Shown in pieces: positions 45,185 to 57,836 of a DNA stretch of 64,000 nucleotides (positions within the stretch are counted from its first letter, which is position 1; every line of letters begins with the position of its first letter). The stretch is taken from assembly GCA_019426215.1 (NCBI GenBank), contig CM033396.1, positions 34,400,503-34,464,502 of the forward strand, given 5' to 3'. The notes under the pieces are model-generated. The model was not told the DNA's origin. It made no database searches and saw only the letters and a list, made by a program, of their open reading frames with translations. The position numbers were made by a program, and so were the translations under genes. Source of the DNA: Buddleja alternifolia. Lineage: Eukaryota; Streptophyta; Magnoliopsida; Lamiales; Scrophulariaceae.

Positions 45185-47391
45185 CTAATTTCCTTTAGGT
45201 ACCCATTTTGTTTTGGGTCCTTCTTTGTTAGTGACGTGAATTAGATTTTTCGGAACCCATATTTGCCTTGTCTTCACTATGGGAGAAAGATTGGCCTTCT
45301 TGGGTTTCGTTTTGAGTTGCATACTTTTCTAGATGTATAGAAATATCCTTGATTATAGTAATAATCATAATCGTAATCACAATTATCATAGTGTGATAAT
45401 ATGAACTGGATTGTTTTGGATATAGACGTTTGATTCTGTTTGGTACTGGCTTAGGATGCACTTTTGGTGCGGGACGCTTAACGTTTGATTCACTGGCAGA
45501 AAATATTCCTTAGCTTTTTGAGCGTTTGGATATATTTCTTTTGTGAGACATTCGCTTTGGTCTTCCTTTGCCTGAGTCAGTGTTGACTTTATCATTAGCT
45601 TTTGTACCAGTATTTGTTGATTCATTCAGCGTTTGTCTGATCGAACTTTCTTCAACAAAGATTACACCTTTTCCTTTGTTGATGGTTGTAACATTGGACG
45701 CTTTGGCTTTATAACTAAATTTATCAAAACCTAGACGGTCTTTTCACCAAATGCCCTGGTTACTTTAGTCACATTATCTAGCGTTCTAGACGCTTTTGAT
45801 AATGAAGAGATAAGCTGCTCTGATTTGGCAAGTTTAGCGACCATTTCAGCTTCTCTTTTGACTATTATATCAAGATCACCTTTTAGCTGAGTAATTTCAC
45901 TCTCGAGTGATTGGTTTTTCTCAATGCACTGTTGCTGAATTTGCAACTCTGCTTTGAGCGTTAAGTTATCACTTCTGAGTGCTGAAATAATACGATGGTG
46001 ATTTTGGAATAATTGGGTGGCATCTTGACAATCTGTATAATATTCCTTTACTTTGTCAAGTAATTCATCATAAGAGAGAGGATGATACAGATCAGTGGTT
46101 ACCTCAGATGGTACGTCGTTAGATGCTTCATTTTCTCTTGCCATGAGACAAATGAATGCTGAGTCCTTTGATGGTTCATCATCGCTGCTTTCATCTGATG
46201 ATTCCAAGTCCTCTTCAGGCGTATAGAGAGGTTCTGATTCTGCTAGCAAGCCTTGTTGTCTCAGGTTGCTCCTGAATTGGTTTCTATCCGTGTGATCTTG
46301 CTTTGTAGGTTTAGACACATTTGGATATGGGCAATTAACTTGGAAATGCCCTGGTCTCCTGCAGTTGTAACAAAGATTGGTCTTCATCTTTTGTTCGTTT
46401 GTTAATCTTGTGGATCGTTGGTTTAACGCTGCAGGCGCTGAGAGATCTTGCTGAGAAGGAGTTTGATATTGAATTGGCGCTAGGGAGGAGGACGCAGGAT
46501 AGTGAGGCGCTTGATATTGTGGTTGTATTTGAGGAAGCGCTTGATATGAACTTTGTCCTGGGTGCTTAGGACTGTTTCCCTTCTTTCATATTTCAGGAAT
46601 TTCCTGAATCTATTTAGAAGCGCCAGTTCTTCTTCCTCACTTATATCCGAACCTTTTTCTTTGATAGGTTTTTCCTTTGATTGATGCCATTAGCGCTCCA
46701 GATTCGATCACTGGATTACTTACTGCATCACTGCCGAATTCAGCTCAAACTCAAATGCTTTGAGTTCTGAAAAAGCATCTTCTGGAGTTAGGCTGTCCAG
46801 ATTGTTTGATTCTCTCATTGCAGTTGTTTTCATCAGGAATCTGCTTGGAAGACTTCTAAAGATTTTGACCACTGTTTCTCGATTTTGTAGCTCCATACCC
46901 AGAGATGTTAGTTCAGTGACAAGGGCTGTAAACCTCATGTCTAATTGCTCTAGCGTCTCATTAGGTAGCATCTTGAAGCCGTTGAATTTTTCTTTGGCAA
47001 TTGATAATTTGTTTTCCTTTATTTGTGCTGAGCCACCACAAATAGTAGCCAACTTATCCCAAATTTCTTTAGTTGTATTGCATGATTTGACTTTGTTGAA
47101 TAAGTTGTCATTGTCACCAATGGCTGTGTATAATGCATTCCGACCGACATTGTCTAGATTGGCTCGTCGACGCTCATCGGTGGACCATTCTTGTTTGGGC
47201 TTCTCCACATAACCGTCAGGTGTTTCTCCTGTGGCTTCGGGCGCTCTGGTGATAACTTTGTATATTTTGATTGGCCCATCTGAAATGATATCACACATTT
47301 CATCATCACATGAACACAAATAAGTAAACGCTTTGACCTTCCAAGAGTCATAATTTGACTCGGTCAACTTGGGAACTTTAGAGAATGCCAT
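45185..47391 (-). pseudogene. Element C gag, copy 1
   Basis: It starts at ATG 47391 (MAFSKVPKLTESNYDSW) like copy 2, but is broken into pieces by single-base indels at about 46735, 46670-46580, 45740 and beyond. The CCHC knuckle (CYNCRRPGHFQVNC, about 46340-46380) is intact. Wherever copy 1 is shifted, copy 2 is open. Confidence 0.8.
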
Positions 47392-47483
47392 GAAGAATTT
47401 AAAGTAATTTTAAAGCGACTATAAAAAAAAAAGGATCTGAACAAGCAGTTACGCTTGGAAACGCTTAGGTTTCAACTTCAACC

Positions 47484-47495
47484 GCTCTGATACCA
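47484..47495 (-). promoter_or_regulatory. Primer-binding site of element C, copy 1
   Basis: The complement reads TGGTATCAGAGC, the standard site for initiator methionine tRNA, two bases from the LTR edge. Confidence 0.9.
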
Positions 47496-47497
47496 CT

Positions 47498-48532
47498 TGT
47501 TGGTCCCAAGTGGTATACGAAAGGGTCTAGAAGGGGGGGGGTTGAATAGACCCTGAAGTCTTTTTCGACTTCTTAAAAATTCGTATCACTTTGAAGTATT
47601 TGAACGCTTGACAGTTTAAGCGCTGGATGTGACGCTTGAGAAACGTTAACTTAGACTCGGTGATTCAACGCTTACCAAAGTAGGGCAGAGTTTAGTCACT
47701 AAATCAGAGTTAGCACAGCGGAAGTATTTTATAGCTTAGCGTTCGGTTAATTAATCGAAAGTAGTCGCTTAGTGTTTTAATACCTTTATCAGAATGTATG
47801 CAGTATGAATAGTAAAGCAGTAAAACAATGAATGCTTAAAGAGGTAAATGACACAAGATATTTGTAAGGTTCACTGGGTGATGTAATCCCAGCTACGTCT
47901 TCTTCTCCTTTTATCAGGGAGGTTTTTTCCACTATGATGATTATCGAAGAGTCACACAGAGACTTCTACAAGATAGAGGGAGATTGGATATGATCTTGGA
48001 ACTCCTTGGTCACACAGATTTCAGCTCCACTAAAGATCTTCTATCCCCTTGCTTCTTTCACTCAGAAATGGTGCAAGTTACTCTTGATCTCGAACTCCTT
48101 GGTCACACAGATTTCAGCTCCAATAGAGATCAACTTCAACAAGCTTCTTTACACAAAAATATTGCTGCAAGTCAACCAGCTTTCTCACTCAGATGAAAGG
48201 TGTTGATGGTTTTTGGTCACGGGTTTTGTTTTTTTGAAAGTTCAAACAACTTGGGGATATCTCAATGGTAGTATAGTTTCTTCTTAAAGAGATTTTAGAT
48301 ATGGGTGACTGTCACTGGAATTTTGTGAAAAGCTTATATGGATATTTGGCTATGATTTTTAGTAAGCTTTTCTTTCAACAAAGTAGGAATATTTTTTTGT
48401 GTGCCAGTTACCTTGTTTTTGTTGAAAGAGCTATTTAATAACTGTATTGGATGGGTTTTGTCCGTTTGACTCGTTTGAGTCCTCGTTTCCCCCAAACCTT
48501 TCCTTGAGTCCAACATTTCTAACTTTTGGTTA
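47498..48532 (-). repeat. Central partial LTR of element C
   Basis: It begins like the outer LTRs and is collinear with 34981-36020 of the left LTR, then stops at the N gap. It lacks the last ~720 bp. Many single-base differences near the gap lie in homopolymers. Confidence 0.85.
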
Positions 48533-48555
48533 NNNNNNNNNNNNNNNNNNNNNNN
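48533..48555. other. Assembly gap (23 N)
   Basis: Unresolved bases. By alignment with copy 1 the flanks are separated by the rest of the LTR and the first part of the body (36020-38193 in the left copy), about 2.2 kb, so the N count does not reflect the true distance. Confidence 0.95.
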
Positions 48556-51183
48556 AGAAGCCAATTAGCCGATCTGTTGGGAGAGTCTTCGGTTTCCGAG
48601 AGTCGGGAACGCGGAGCCGGTAATACTCTTCCAAGTATGGGTAGATGGCTGAAGCAAGCGCTTGAGATCTTTCTAGCAGCGATATAAACAAAATCATAGT
48701 GACTGAAGACTTCTTGTCGAATAGACGGAAGAAGTGGATATCCTCTGAAAGGATTGATCCGAGAGCCATCCCATTGTCGCAGATTGTCTGTGAAGATTTG
48801 GTCGAATAGAGAGACTGGAGGCATAATTGCCATCATGAGAGAAAGTTCTTCACAGTGGCTAGGGGTGCAGTTCAGACAGGACAGGGGAGAAGAACCGCTG
48901 GTGGACGCTTGATCAGAAAGCGTAGAGAAGAGTTGGCCAGTTTGTGCAACGCTTGTCTTAAGCGGTGTTCAGGTTGATGGCGGATCAGAGGCAGCTTCAG
49001 ACGGGTCCAAGTCTATGCTGGCGCTGCGTCAGCATGTAGCGTGCAAATTTGGTCTTTTTATCATGAATCCCTATTCTGAACAGATGGGGAGCACTAACCA
49101 AGTCTTCAAATTTATACGTGTCACCCATGTAAGCTTCAGCCCATCTTATCTCAGTCATACAATACTCAGTTCCTGCATTAAGTATAGCACGAAACCCTTG
49201 GTGATGAATATCACAGATGGATTCAAAACGATACCTGTCGGGTTGGTAGTTAGCGTTCCAGACGCAGTCAAAATATGCATCGGTTTCAAGTTGAATCATC
49301 TCGGTCAGGGATGCTGGACGCTCACCGGCATGTACTCCTTTATTCTTCCACAGGAGGAGAGGATTAGCTGAGCGCTTGTTTTCCTTGCTTTTGACCAGTG
49401 TTAGAGAGTGAGAATAGCCTTCTCTGTTTAGTAGCTCTTCCGTTGGGTTCAGAAGCTTATCCTGACGCTCATAGACTCTGATGTTGTAGTCTCTGAGAGC
49501 GAAGCCAGTGGGTTTGCTTGTCCCACAGTCCAGATAATAAGCTAATCAACATCAGCTCTAGGAGTCTTGCCTCCTTGCCGCTGTGCTTGGAGAGTTACGG
49601 AAGCCGGGATGTGTTTGGGAGTCTTCCCGAGTTCAAGAGCTGTGTAGTAAGCTTCATCAGCTGGGGTGGAGGCTGTATTAAAGAGAGTGTTGCGTACAGC
49701 CAGATCAAACTTTATGAGCTTGGCGATATCATTTTCGGCATTGATAAGACTTTCTTCATTGTATCCTGCAGGTATGAAGGTCTCTGCGGGCGCTGGAGGC
49801 AAATAATCGACTGAGTGATCGATAGTCTTTGAGGGATCCAGCTTGAAGAAATGTCGATGAATCACAACGTCGTTAGCATCGCTCTGACCTTCTGAGCGTG
49901 CCTCTGTTGTACTAGGTAATGCAAGCAATGGTTGAGCCCTTGGATTTCAGGTTCATCAGGCTCGAGATTTGTAGATTCGATGGCAGCTTCATGTGCGATG
50001 GCCACAATTTGGGCCATATCAACATCCAGATGGACATCAACTGGTGTTTCAAAGGATGATATCGGGACAGCAGCTATGGCTTGATCACTTTGTGTAGCCT
50101 CAGAAGAAATGGCAGCAGTTGGACGCTTACGTCTCTTGAAGATACGCTTCACATTTATACCTTCGGCGGGGAACGCTTGAGTCTGTGGAACTGCAGGTTC
50201 TTCAAAGTCAATATTTTTGAGAACCTTTTCCAGATCTTTCCGACTAATGAGGGGTATAGAATCCTCGTCATCTTCATCGCTTTTGATAGGTTGAGCCTTG
50301 GGCTTTCGAGGAGCCCGTTTCTTTGTGACAGTGGGACGCTTCACATTACGTTTGGCTTTCTCCTGATCTGGACGCTCAGCCTCCTCATCTGACGCTGCTC
50401 GGACAACTTGGCGCTCAGAGAGAGGCTTAGCAGCACCTCCAACTTTGGGTGGATTGAAAGATTATTGATGATTCTTGGCCCATAGAACTTATGCTTGGCC
50501 ACGGTGACTCCTGCTGAAGAGGTGCACTCTGCTCGGAAAATTAGATCACTTAAAACTAGACCATAAGGTCTGTTTGAAGTGCGTAGACTGTCTCTGAACC
50601 TGCTGAATATATAGGCGCTCCAGTTGATTTTTATCTTGAGTAGGATGGCAGTCATCATCTGGAACTGGGTTGGGTTGATTTTGTCGAAGGTTCCCACTCT
50701 GCATTCTATGTTTTACTGCAGAAATCAGCCAAGACTCGATACCTGTTCACTATATCTTTCTTCTCAAAGTACGGTTTGTATGGAACATCATCGTAAGCGC
50801 TAATCTGAGTCCAGACTTCTTGAATTTGTTCTTCAGTGATAGTGTCTAAAGTGGCTCCAGCATTAGGTAGAGAGAAATTCTGGGCAATAGAGGCCGCAGA
50901 GAGAGTGAACGTCTTTGATTCCTTCTTGGAGACAGGAAACAAACAAGTGATGGAAGTCTCATCGTCAGACAGTCGAGCATTTCTCCAGAAAAATTCTAGT
51001 TCTTCAGGAAACATATACGAGTATTTCGTGAGAAATTTCTGAAGCCCACCTCTGCTACAGAATCCATTATTTCCGTTAAATCAATTTGGGGGTTTTCATA
51101 GAGAAACTTCCAATCAACTATAAGGCCTTCAGTGATCTTGACAACAACTTCAGCGGTTCCAGCAGTAGCTTTTTGGGTGCCAT
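48556..51183 (-). pseudogene. Env-like frame of element C, copy 2, truncated at the gap
   Basis: Near-identical to 38194-40829, starting at ATG 51183, but cut into pieces by single-base deletions. The C-terminal ~420 residues, including the coiled coil, are lost at the gap. Confidence 0.75.
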
Positions 51184-52262
51184 TAGTGAGAAGTAGACAG
51201 AGATTACGAATGAAAATTTTGGTTTAAAAAGAGAGAGACTTTTTCTTGCACGAATGTAATAGAGTATAAGAGTGTTTGTGTTCTGCAGAAACTTCAATTT
51301 GAATGTTCTGTGTGTTTGAAGTTTGAGATGTTGACACGTGGAGGAATATAAATCTCAGCCATTAAAATATAACTGTGGACGTGAATTTAGATTAAATAGG
51401 CACGGTTTCTTTTAGTAACTGCCACATATACTATTTTGAAGTCCGATTAAAAGTTTGAAACAGAGACTGAGAGTGATACGTGTGCCCATGAAAAGCGGAT
51501 ACGTTCTTTATGAAACTGTTCGGGACCATAATTTTGAACACTATTCAAATGCCCGCCAAAAATTGTTAAAGCGTCCGGACCTATTCAGAATGACGCTTGA
51601 AACAATTTAGTGTTATGTGGACGCTTGAGAATCTTGAGGTCTCTTTCAAGTAACATTTTGTGCTTTAGCGGTCATTGTAACATATAGAATTATCCTTTCA
51701 GGGTGTATATGAGGACACAGTTTCCCAGTACTTATCATTATGTCTTGGTAGTAGTGTGTTTACTTTTGGTTTAAAATATTCAGCGCTGGTTGTATTCGTC
51801 TAAGATACATGGTAATTGTACTGACGCGTGTACATGTGCTGAACCATCTTTGAAAAACGTGATGAGTACCCATGGGTTTTCTTGAGCGAAGGGTGAGGAA
51901 TGTCAAGTCAGCATTAATTGCATTGATTGACTAATCCACTTTCTCGTTTTAGCGTAGGGTAATGTACGCTTGCTTTTAAAAGGTCTTTTTACTAACTGCT
52001 TTAGCCGGGATAAAGCTAAGCGTTTAGTTTATTTTGAAAGAAGTGCAGACGCTAAGACAGATTTGTGTAATAAGCGTCAAAAGGTTTTAAGTGTATGGTG
52101 CTAAGTGCGTATGACCGATGCAAGGGAAAACATTTTTGGTCATATTCACTTAGGTATAGTTAGCTCTTTAAGGTTCCCCTATGTAGGTTCCCCATAAATT
52201 TCATAACATACAGTGAATTCCCCTAAATTTCATGCCTAACAAAAGTATGATGTTTCGAATGA
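51184..52262 (-). other. Spacer between pol and env-like frame, element C copy 2
   Basis: Counterpart of 40830-41921 with several single-base losses in runs (for example CCCCC to CCCC near 52220). No coding capacity. Confidence 0.6.
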
Positions 52263-55200
52263 TTAAGCATTTAGATCAATCATACCTAGTTCACTTCTTA
52301 AAGTGAGAAAACGTTGTTCGTTAAGCGCTTTGGTGAAGATATCTGCCAGTTGCTTTTCTGTACCAATGAAGTGCATGGAGATATCTTTCTTTTGAACGTG
52401 GTCACGTAGAAAGTGATAGCGAATGTCAATGTGTTTGGTTCTAGAGTGAAGAACTGGATTTTGAGTCATTGCTAAGGCGCTTTGATTGTCACAATGGATA
52501 GGAGTTGGATCTAGGATTATTCCATAATCTCTAAGTTGTTGCCTCATCCAAAGGATCTGTGCACAACAGCTTCCAGCGGCTACATACTCAGCCTCAGCGG
52601 TGGAAGTAGCGATGGACTGTTGCTTCTTACTATGCCATGAAATTAGTCTATCACCTAGAAATTGACATGTTCCACTAGTACTTTTTCTATCTATTTTGCA
52701 TCCTGCAAAATCTGCATCTGAATAACCAATTAGTTCAAAAGGAGAATCCCTAGGATACCACCCACATTTTGTGTGCCTTTTAGGTACTTAAGGATTCTTT
52801 TAGCAGCAATTAAGTGTGATTCTCTAGGATCAGCTTGAAATCGTGCACACATGCATACTGAGAACATAATATCAGGTCTACTAGCTGTAAGATAAAGAAG
52901 TGATCCAATAATACCTCTATAGTTAGTGATATCAATTTTCTTTCCATTATCGTCTCTATCTAGCTTAAGCGTTTGGCTCATTGGAATTTTGAAGGTGATG
53001 CATTTTCCATACCAAATTTCTTGATCATATCTCTAGTATATTTAGTTTGGTTTATGAATATGCCATTAGGGAGTTGTTTAACTTGTAATCCTAGGAAGAA
53101 AGTTAATTCACCCATCATGCTCATTTCAAATTGATCTTGCATCATTTTCGAAAATTTCTCACATAGACGCTTATTGGTAGATCCAAATATAATCATCAAC
53201 ATAAATTTGAACTAGGAGAATATCTTCATTATGGGTAATTTTGAATAACGTTGTGTCAACGCTGCCTTTTGAAAAGCCTTTACCTATAAGGAAGATAGAA
53301 AGTGTCATACCATGCCTCGTGGTGTTTGGTTAAGACCCTTAGAGTGCCTTGTTCAATTTGTAAACATGCTTTTCCCATGGTTGTGATGAATCCTGGTGGT
53401 TGCCTCCACATATACTTAATTCTTGGAGTTTACCATTCAGAAATGCACTCTTTACGTCCATTTGATACACTGGTAAAATTTGTTAAATGCTGCAAAACGC
53501 TAGAAACATGCGGGATTGCTTCAAGTCGGGCAACTGGAGCGTATGGTTTCATCAAAGTCGATGCCCTCTTCTTGACAGTATCCCTGAGCTACGAGTCTGG
53601 CTTGTTTCTAATCACAATCCCATTTCATCCATTTTTTTCTATAGACCCATCTAGTTCCAATGACCCCTTGGTGGGTTGGTCTTGGTACTAGCGTCCATAC
53701 CTCATTTCTTTCAAATTGGTTTAGCTCTTCTTGCATGGCTTCTATCCAACTTGGATCGTTAAGCGCTTCATCCACTTTCTTTGGTTCCATTTGAGATAGG
53801 AAGCTTGCAAACATGGCCTCATTTATTGTAGCGGCTCTTGTTCTAACGGGTGCTCCAATATCTCCAATAATAGTTCTGGTGGATGGTCTCTGAGCCATTT
53901 CTGTCTGGTTGGAACGGGTAAGAGATGATCTAACGTTTGATTAAACTGTGTAGGCGCTTGACCCATTCTTGCGTAGGCGCTTCAGTGTTTATAGTTTGAG
54001 TTTGCTCTTGATGAACATTCCCCTCATGATCATCAGCGTTTCTTGCAATGTCATCGTTGATGTCTTTGCGAGTAGTCTTAGGATTAGGTACAATGATTTC
54101 ATTATCTTCATCAATATCACTATCATCACATAGATGATTTGTGACGCTTGTTGAGATAAATCTTCAATTCCTGCATCATTAATATTAACCTTACTCGGTT
54201 CTTGGTTAGCATCATCAAACACACATGAATGGATTCTTCAACCTTCGATTTGACCTTATTTAAGATGCGAAAGCTCTTTCCATTTTTGGCGTAACCTAGA
54301 AAGATTCCTTCATCTGTCTTAGGATCAAATGTCTTTAGGCTTTGGGAACCATTGTTATGAATGAAACATTTTGAACCAAATACATGAAAGTATGAAACAT
54401 TCGGCTTACGTCCCTTCCATAACTCATATGGAGTCTTTTCATGTTGCTTGTTGATCATACACCGGTTCTGAGTGTAGCAAGCAGTGTTAATAGCTTCGGC
54501 CCACAACCTTTGAGGCAGCTTAGACTCGGCTAACATAGTCCTAGCGGCTTCTTTAAGCGTTCTGTTCCGTCGTTCAGCAACTCCATTTTGTTGAGGTGTT
54601 CTAGGTGCTGAATACTCATGAAGTATTCCAAAGTCTTTACAAAATTTCTCAACAATATGGTTAGTAAATTCAGTTCCTCTATCACTTCTAATTCTTGTTA
54701 CTTTTAGATCTTTGAGTTCTGTAGTTGACGAATTAGAGAGGTGAGCTTGGCACTAGTTTCATCTTAGATGCTAGAAATTCTACCCATGTATAGCGTGAAA
54801 AATCATCAACTATTACTAGTGAATATTTTTACCACTAACGCTCATGATTTGAATAGGACCAAACAAATCTAAATGTAGTAATTCAAGTATTCGAGAGGTC
54901 GATAGATGAAGCTTCTTCTTAAAGGATGATTTAACTTGTTTACCCATTTGACAGGCATCACATAAGCGATCTTTATTAAAGGAACCTTTAGGTAATCCCT
55001 CTACGAGATTTAGAGATATTAATTGAGAGATTGTTTTGAAATTGAGGTGATTCATTTTTCTGTGCCATAACCAACCTAATTCGTTTTGATTCTTAGCTAC
55101 GAAACATGTAGAGTTGTTATCTAATGTTGAATCCCAATCTACTAAGTATACATTGTTTGTTCTTCTTCCTTTTAATTTAGTAGATCCTGTCTTAACATCG

Positions 55201-55499
55201 ATTATCTCGCACAAGTCACTAGAAAATTTAATTTCAAAGCCTTTATCACAGAATTGACTTATGCTTAGGAGATTATGTTTAAGACCCTCGACATAGTATA
55301 CATCATTGATCATGATGTTCCCCCTATGCATGATACCTATACCTTTAGTTTTACCTTTAGAATTATCACCGAATATAACTTGAGGACCATTGGTTGCACG
55401 ATAGTTGATCAAGAGATCCTTTGATCCAATCATGTGTCTCGATGATCCACTATCTATGTACCATACTGAAGCGTCGGTGTTGGCTCTAGGTACCTGCAT
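52263..55499 (-). pseudogene. Element C pol, copy 2
   Basis: Same order as copy 1. Protease plus pre-integrase is open for 227 codons (55499-54816, DSGSSRHMIG). Integrase is split (54536-54126 carries the C-terminal part), and RT-RNase H is split into at least four frames (53898-52263). The YVDD region is damaged by a 2-3 base loss near 53193. Compared with the 518-codon frame of copy 1 nearly all breaks are one- or two-base indels. Confidence 0.85.
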
Positions 55500-55513
55500 T
55501 CAAAAGGGCAGAT

Positions 55514-57727
55514 CTAATTTCCTTTAGGTACCCATTTTGTTTTGGGTCCTTCTTTGTTAGTGACATGAATTAGATTTTTCGGAACCCATATTTGCCTTGT
55601 CTTCACTATGGGAGAAAGATTGGCCCTCTTGGGTTTCGTTTTGAGTTGCATACTTTTTCTAGATGTATAGAAATATCCTTGATTATAGTAATAATCATAA
55701 TCGTAATCATAATTATCATAGTGTTGATAATATGAACTGGATTGTTTTGGATATAGACGTTTGATTCTGTTTGGTACTGGATTAGGATGCACTTTTGGTG
55801 CGGGACGCTTAACGTTTGATTCACTGGCAGAAAATATTTCCTTAGCTTTTTGAGCGTTTCGATATATTTTCTTTTTTGAGACATTCGCTTTGGTCTTTCC
55901 TTTGCCTGAGTCAGTGTTGACTTTATCATTAGCTTTTGTACCAGTATTTGTTGATTCGTTCAGCGTTTGTCTGATCGAACTTTCTTCAACAAAGATTACA
56001 CCTTTTCCTTTGTTGATTGTTGCAACATTGGACGCTTTGGCTTTATAACTAAATTTATCAAAACCTAGACCGGTCTTTTCACCAAATGCCCTGGTTACTT
56101 TAGTCACATTATCTAGCGTTCTAGACGCTTTTGATAATGAAGAGATAAGCTGCTCTGATTTGGCAAGTTTAGCGACCATTTCAGCTTCTCTTTTGACTAT
56201 TATATCAAGATCACCTTTTAGCTGAGTAATTTCACTCTCGAGTGATTGGTTTTTCTCAATGCACTGTTGCTGAATTTGCAACTCTGCTTTGAGCGTTAAG
56301 TTATCACTTCTGAGTGCTAAAATAATACGATGGTGATTTTGGAATAATTGGGTGGCATCTTGACAATCTGTATAATATTTCTTTACTTTGTCAAGTAATT
56401 CATCATAAGAGAGAGGATGATACAGATCAGTGGTTACCTCAGATGGTACGTCGTTAGATGCTTCATTTTCTCTTGCCATGAGACAAATGAATGCTGAGTC
56501 CTTTGATGGTTCATCATCGCTACTTTCATCTGATGATTCCAAGTCCTCTTCAGGCGTATAGAGAGGTTCTGATTCTGCTAGCAAGCCTTGTTGTCTCAGG
56601 TTGCTCCTGAATTGGTTTCTATCCGTGTGATCTTGCTTTGTAGGTTTAGACACATTTGGATATGGGCAATTAACTTGGAAATGCCCTGGTCTCCTGCAGT
56701 TGTAACAAAGATTGGTCTTCATCTTTTGTTCGTTTGTTAATCTTGTGGATCGTTGGTTTAACGCTGCAGGCGCTGAGAGATCTTGCTGAGAAGGAGTTTG
56801 ATATTGAATTGGCGCTAGGGAGGAGGACGCAGGATAGTGAGGCGCTTGATATTGTGGTTGTATTTGAGGAAGCGCTTGATATGAACTTTGTCCTGGGTGC
56901 TTAGGACTGTTTCCCTTCTTTTCATATTTCAGGAATTTCCTGAATCTATTTAGAAGCGCCAGTTCTTCTTCCTCACTTATATCCGAACCTTTTTCTTTGA
57001 TAGGTTTTCCTTTGATTGATGCCATTAGCGCTCCAGATTCGATCACTGGATTACTTACTGCATCACTGGCCGAATTCAGCTCAAACTCAAATGCTTTGAG
57101 TTCTGAAAAAGCATCTTCTGGAGTTAGGCTGTCCAGATTGTTTGATTCTCTCATTGCAGTTGTTTTCATCAGGAATCTGCTTGGAAGACTTCTAAAGATT
57201 TTGACCACTGTTTCTCGATTTTGTAGCTCCATACCCAGAGATGTTAGTTCAGTGACAAGGGCTGTAAACCTCATGTCTAATTGCTCTAGCGTCTCATTAG
57301 GTAGCATCTTGAAGCCGTTGAATTTTTCTTTGGCAATTGATAATTTGTTTTCCTTTATTTGTGCTGAGCCACCACAAATAGTAGCCAACTTATCCCAAAT
57401 TTCTTTAGTTGTATTGCATGATTTGACTTTGTTGAATAAGTTGTCATTGCCACCAATGGCTGTGTATAATGCATTCCGACCGACATTGTCTAGATTGGCT
57501 CGTCGACGCTCACCGGTGGACCATTCTTGTTTGGGCTTCTCCACATAACCGTCAGGTGTTTCTCCTGTGGCTTCGGGCGCTCTGGTGATAACTTTGTATA
57601 TTTTGATTGGCCCATCTGAAATGATATCACACATTTCATCATCACATGAACACAAATAAGTAAACGCTTTGACCTTCCAAGAGTCATAATTTGACTCGGT
57701 CAACTTGGGAACTTTAGAGAATGCCAT
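55514..57727 (-). CDS. Gag of element C, copy 2 (737 codons, intact)
   Basis: An uninterrupted frame from ATG 57727 to TAG 55514. Residues 1-250 form the capsid-type domain of plant copia gag (YDSWKVKAF, KEIWDKLATICGG, FNGFKMLPNETLEQLDMRF, FRSLPSRF). A Gln/Pro-rich linker follows, then one CCHC knuckle (CYNCRRPGHFQVNC, about residues 340-353), an acidic Ser/Asp stretch, a coiled coil (about residues 430-560) and a basic tail ending KTKWVPKGN, typical of SIRE gags. Gag assembles cytoplasmic particles and packages RNA through the knuckle. Pol begins 15 bp downstream in another frame. It looks intact. Confidence 0.9.
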   Translation of the reverse strand: MAFSKVPKLTESNYDSWKVKAFTYLCSCDDEMCDIISDGPIKIYKVITRAPEATGETPDGYVEKPKQEWSTGERRRANLDNVGRNALYTAIGGNDNLFNKVKSCNTTKEIWDKLATICGGSAQIKENKLSIAKEKFNGFKMLPNETLEQLDMRFTALVTELTSLGMELQNRETVVKIFRSLPSRFLMKTTAMRESNNLDSLTPEDAFSELKAFEFELNSASDAVSNPVIESGALMASIKGKPIKEKGSDISEEEELALLNRFRKFLKYEKKGNSPKHPGQSSYQALPQIQPQYQAPHYPASSSLAPIQYQTPSQQDLSAPAALNQRSTRLTNEQKMKTNLCYNCRRPGHFQVNCPYPNVSKPTKQDHTDRNQFRSNLRQQGLLAESEPLYTPEEDLESSDESSDDEPSKDSAFICLMARENEASNDVPSEVTTDLYHPLSYDELLDKVKKYYTDCQDATQLFQNHHRIILALRSDNLTLKAELQIQQQCIEKNQSLESEITQLKGDLDIIVKREAEMVAKLAKSEQLISSLSKASRTLDNVTKVTRAFGEKTGLGFDKFSYKAKASNVATINKGKGVIFVEESSIRQTLNESTNTGTKANDKVNTDSGKGKTKANVSKKKIYRNAQKAKEIFSASESNVKRPAPKVHPNPVPNRIKRLYPKQSSSYYQHYDNYDYDYDYYYNQGYFYTSRKSMQLKTKPKRANLSPIVKTRQIWVPKNLIHVTNKEGPKTKWVPKGN

Positions 57728-57822
57728 GAAGAATTTAAAGTAATTTTAAAGCGACTATAAAAAAAAAAAAAGGATCTGAACAAGCAGTTACGCTTGGAAA
57801 CGCTTAGGTTTCAACTTCAACC

Positions 57823-57834
57823 GCTCTGATACCA
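57823..57834 (-). promoter_or_regulatory. Primer-binding site of element C, copy 2
   Basis: The complement reads TGGTATCAGAGC, matching initiator tRNA-Met, next to the upstream LTR. Confidence 0.9.
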
Positions 57835-57836
57835 CT

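Noticed and set aside
48334..48836. Open frames running through the N gap
   Set aside because: They exist only because unknown bases do not read as stops; the flanks come from an LTR and an env-like frame about 2.2 kb apart.
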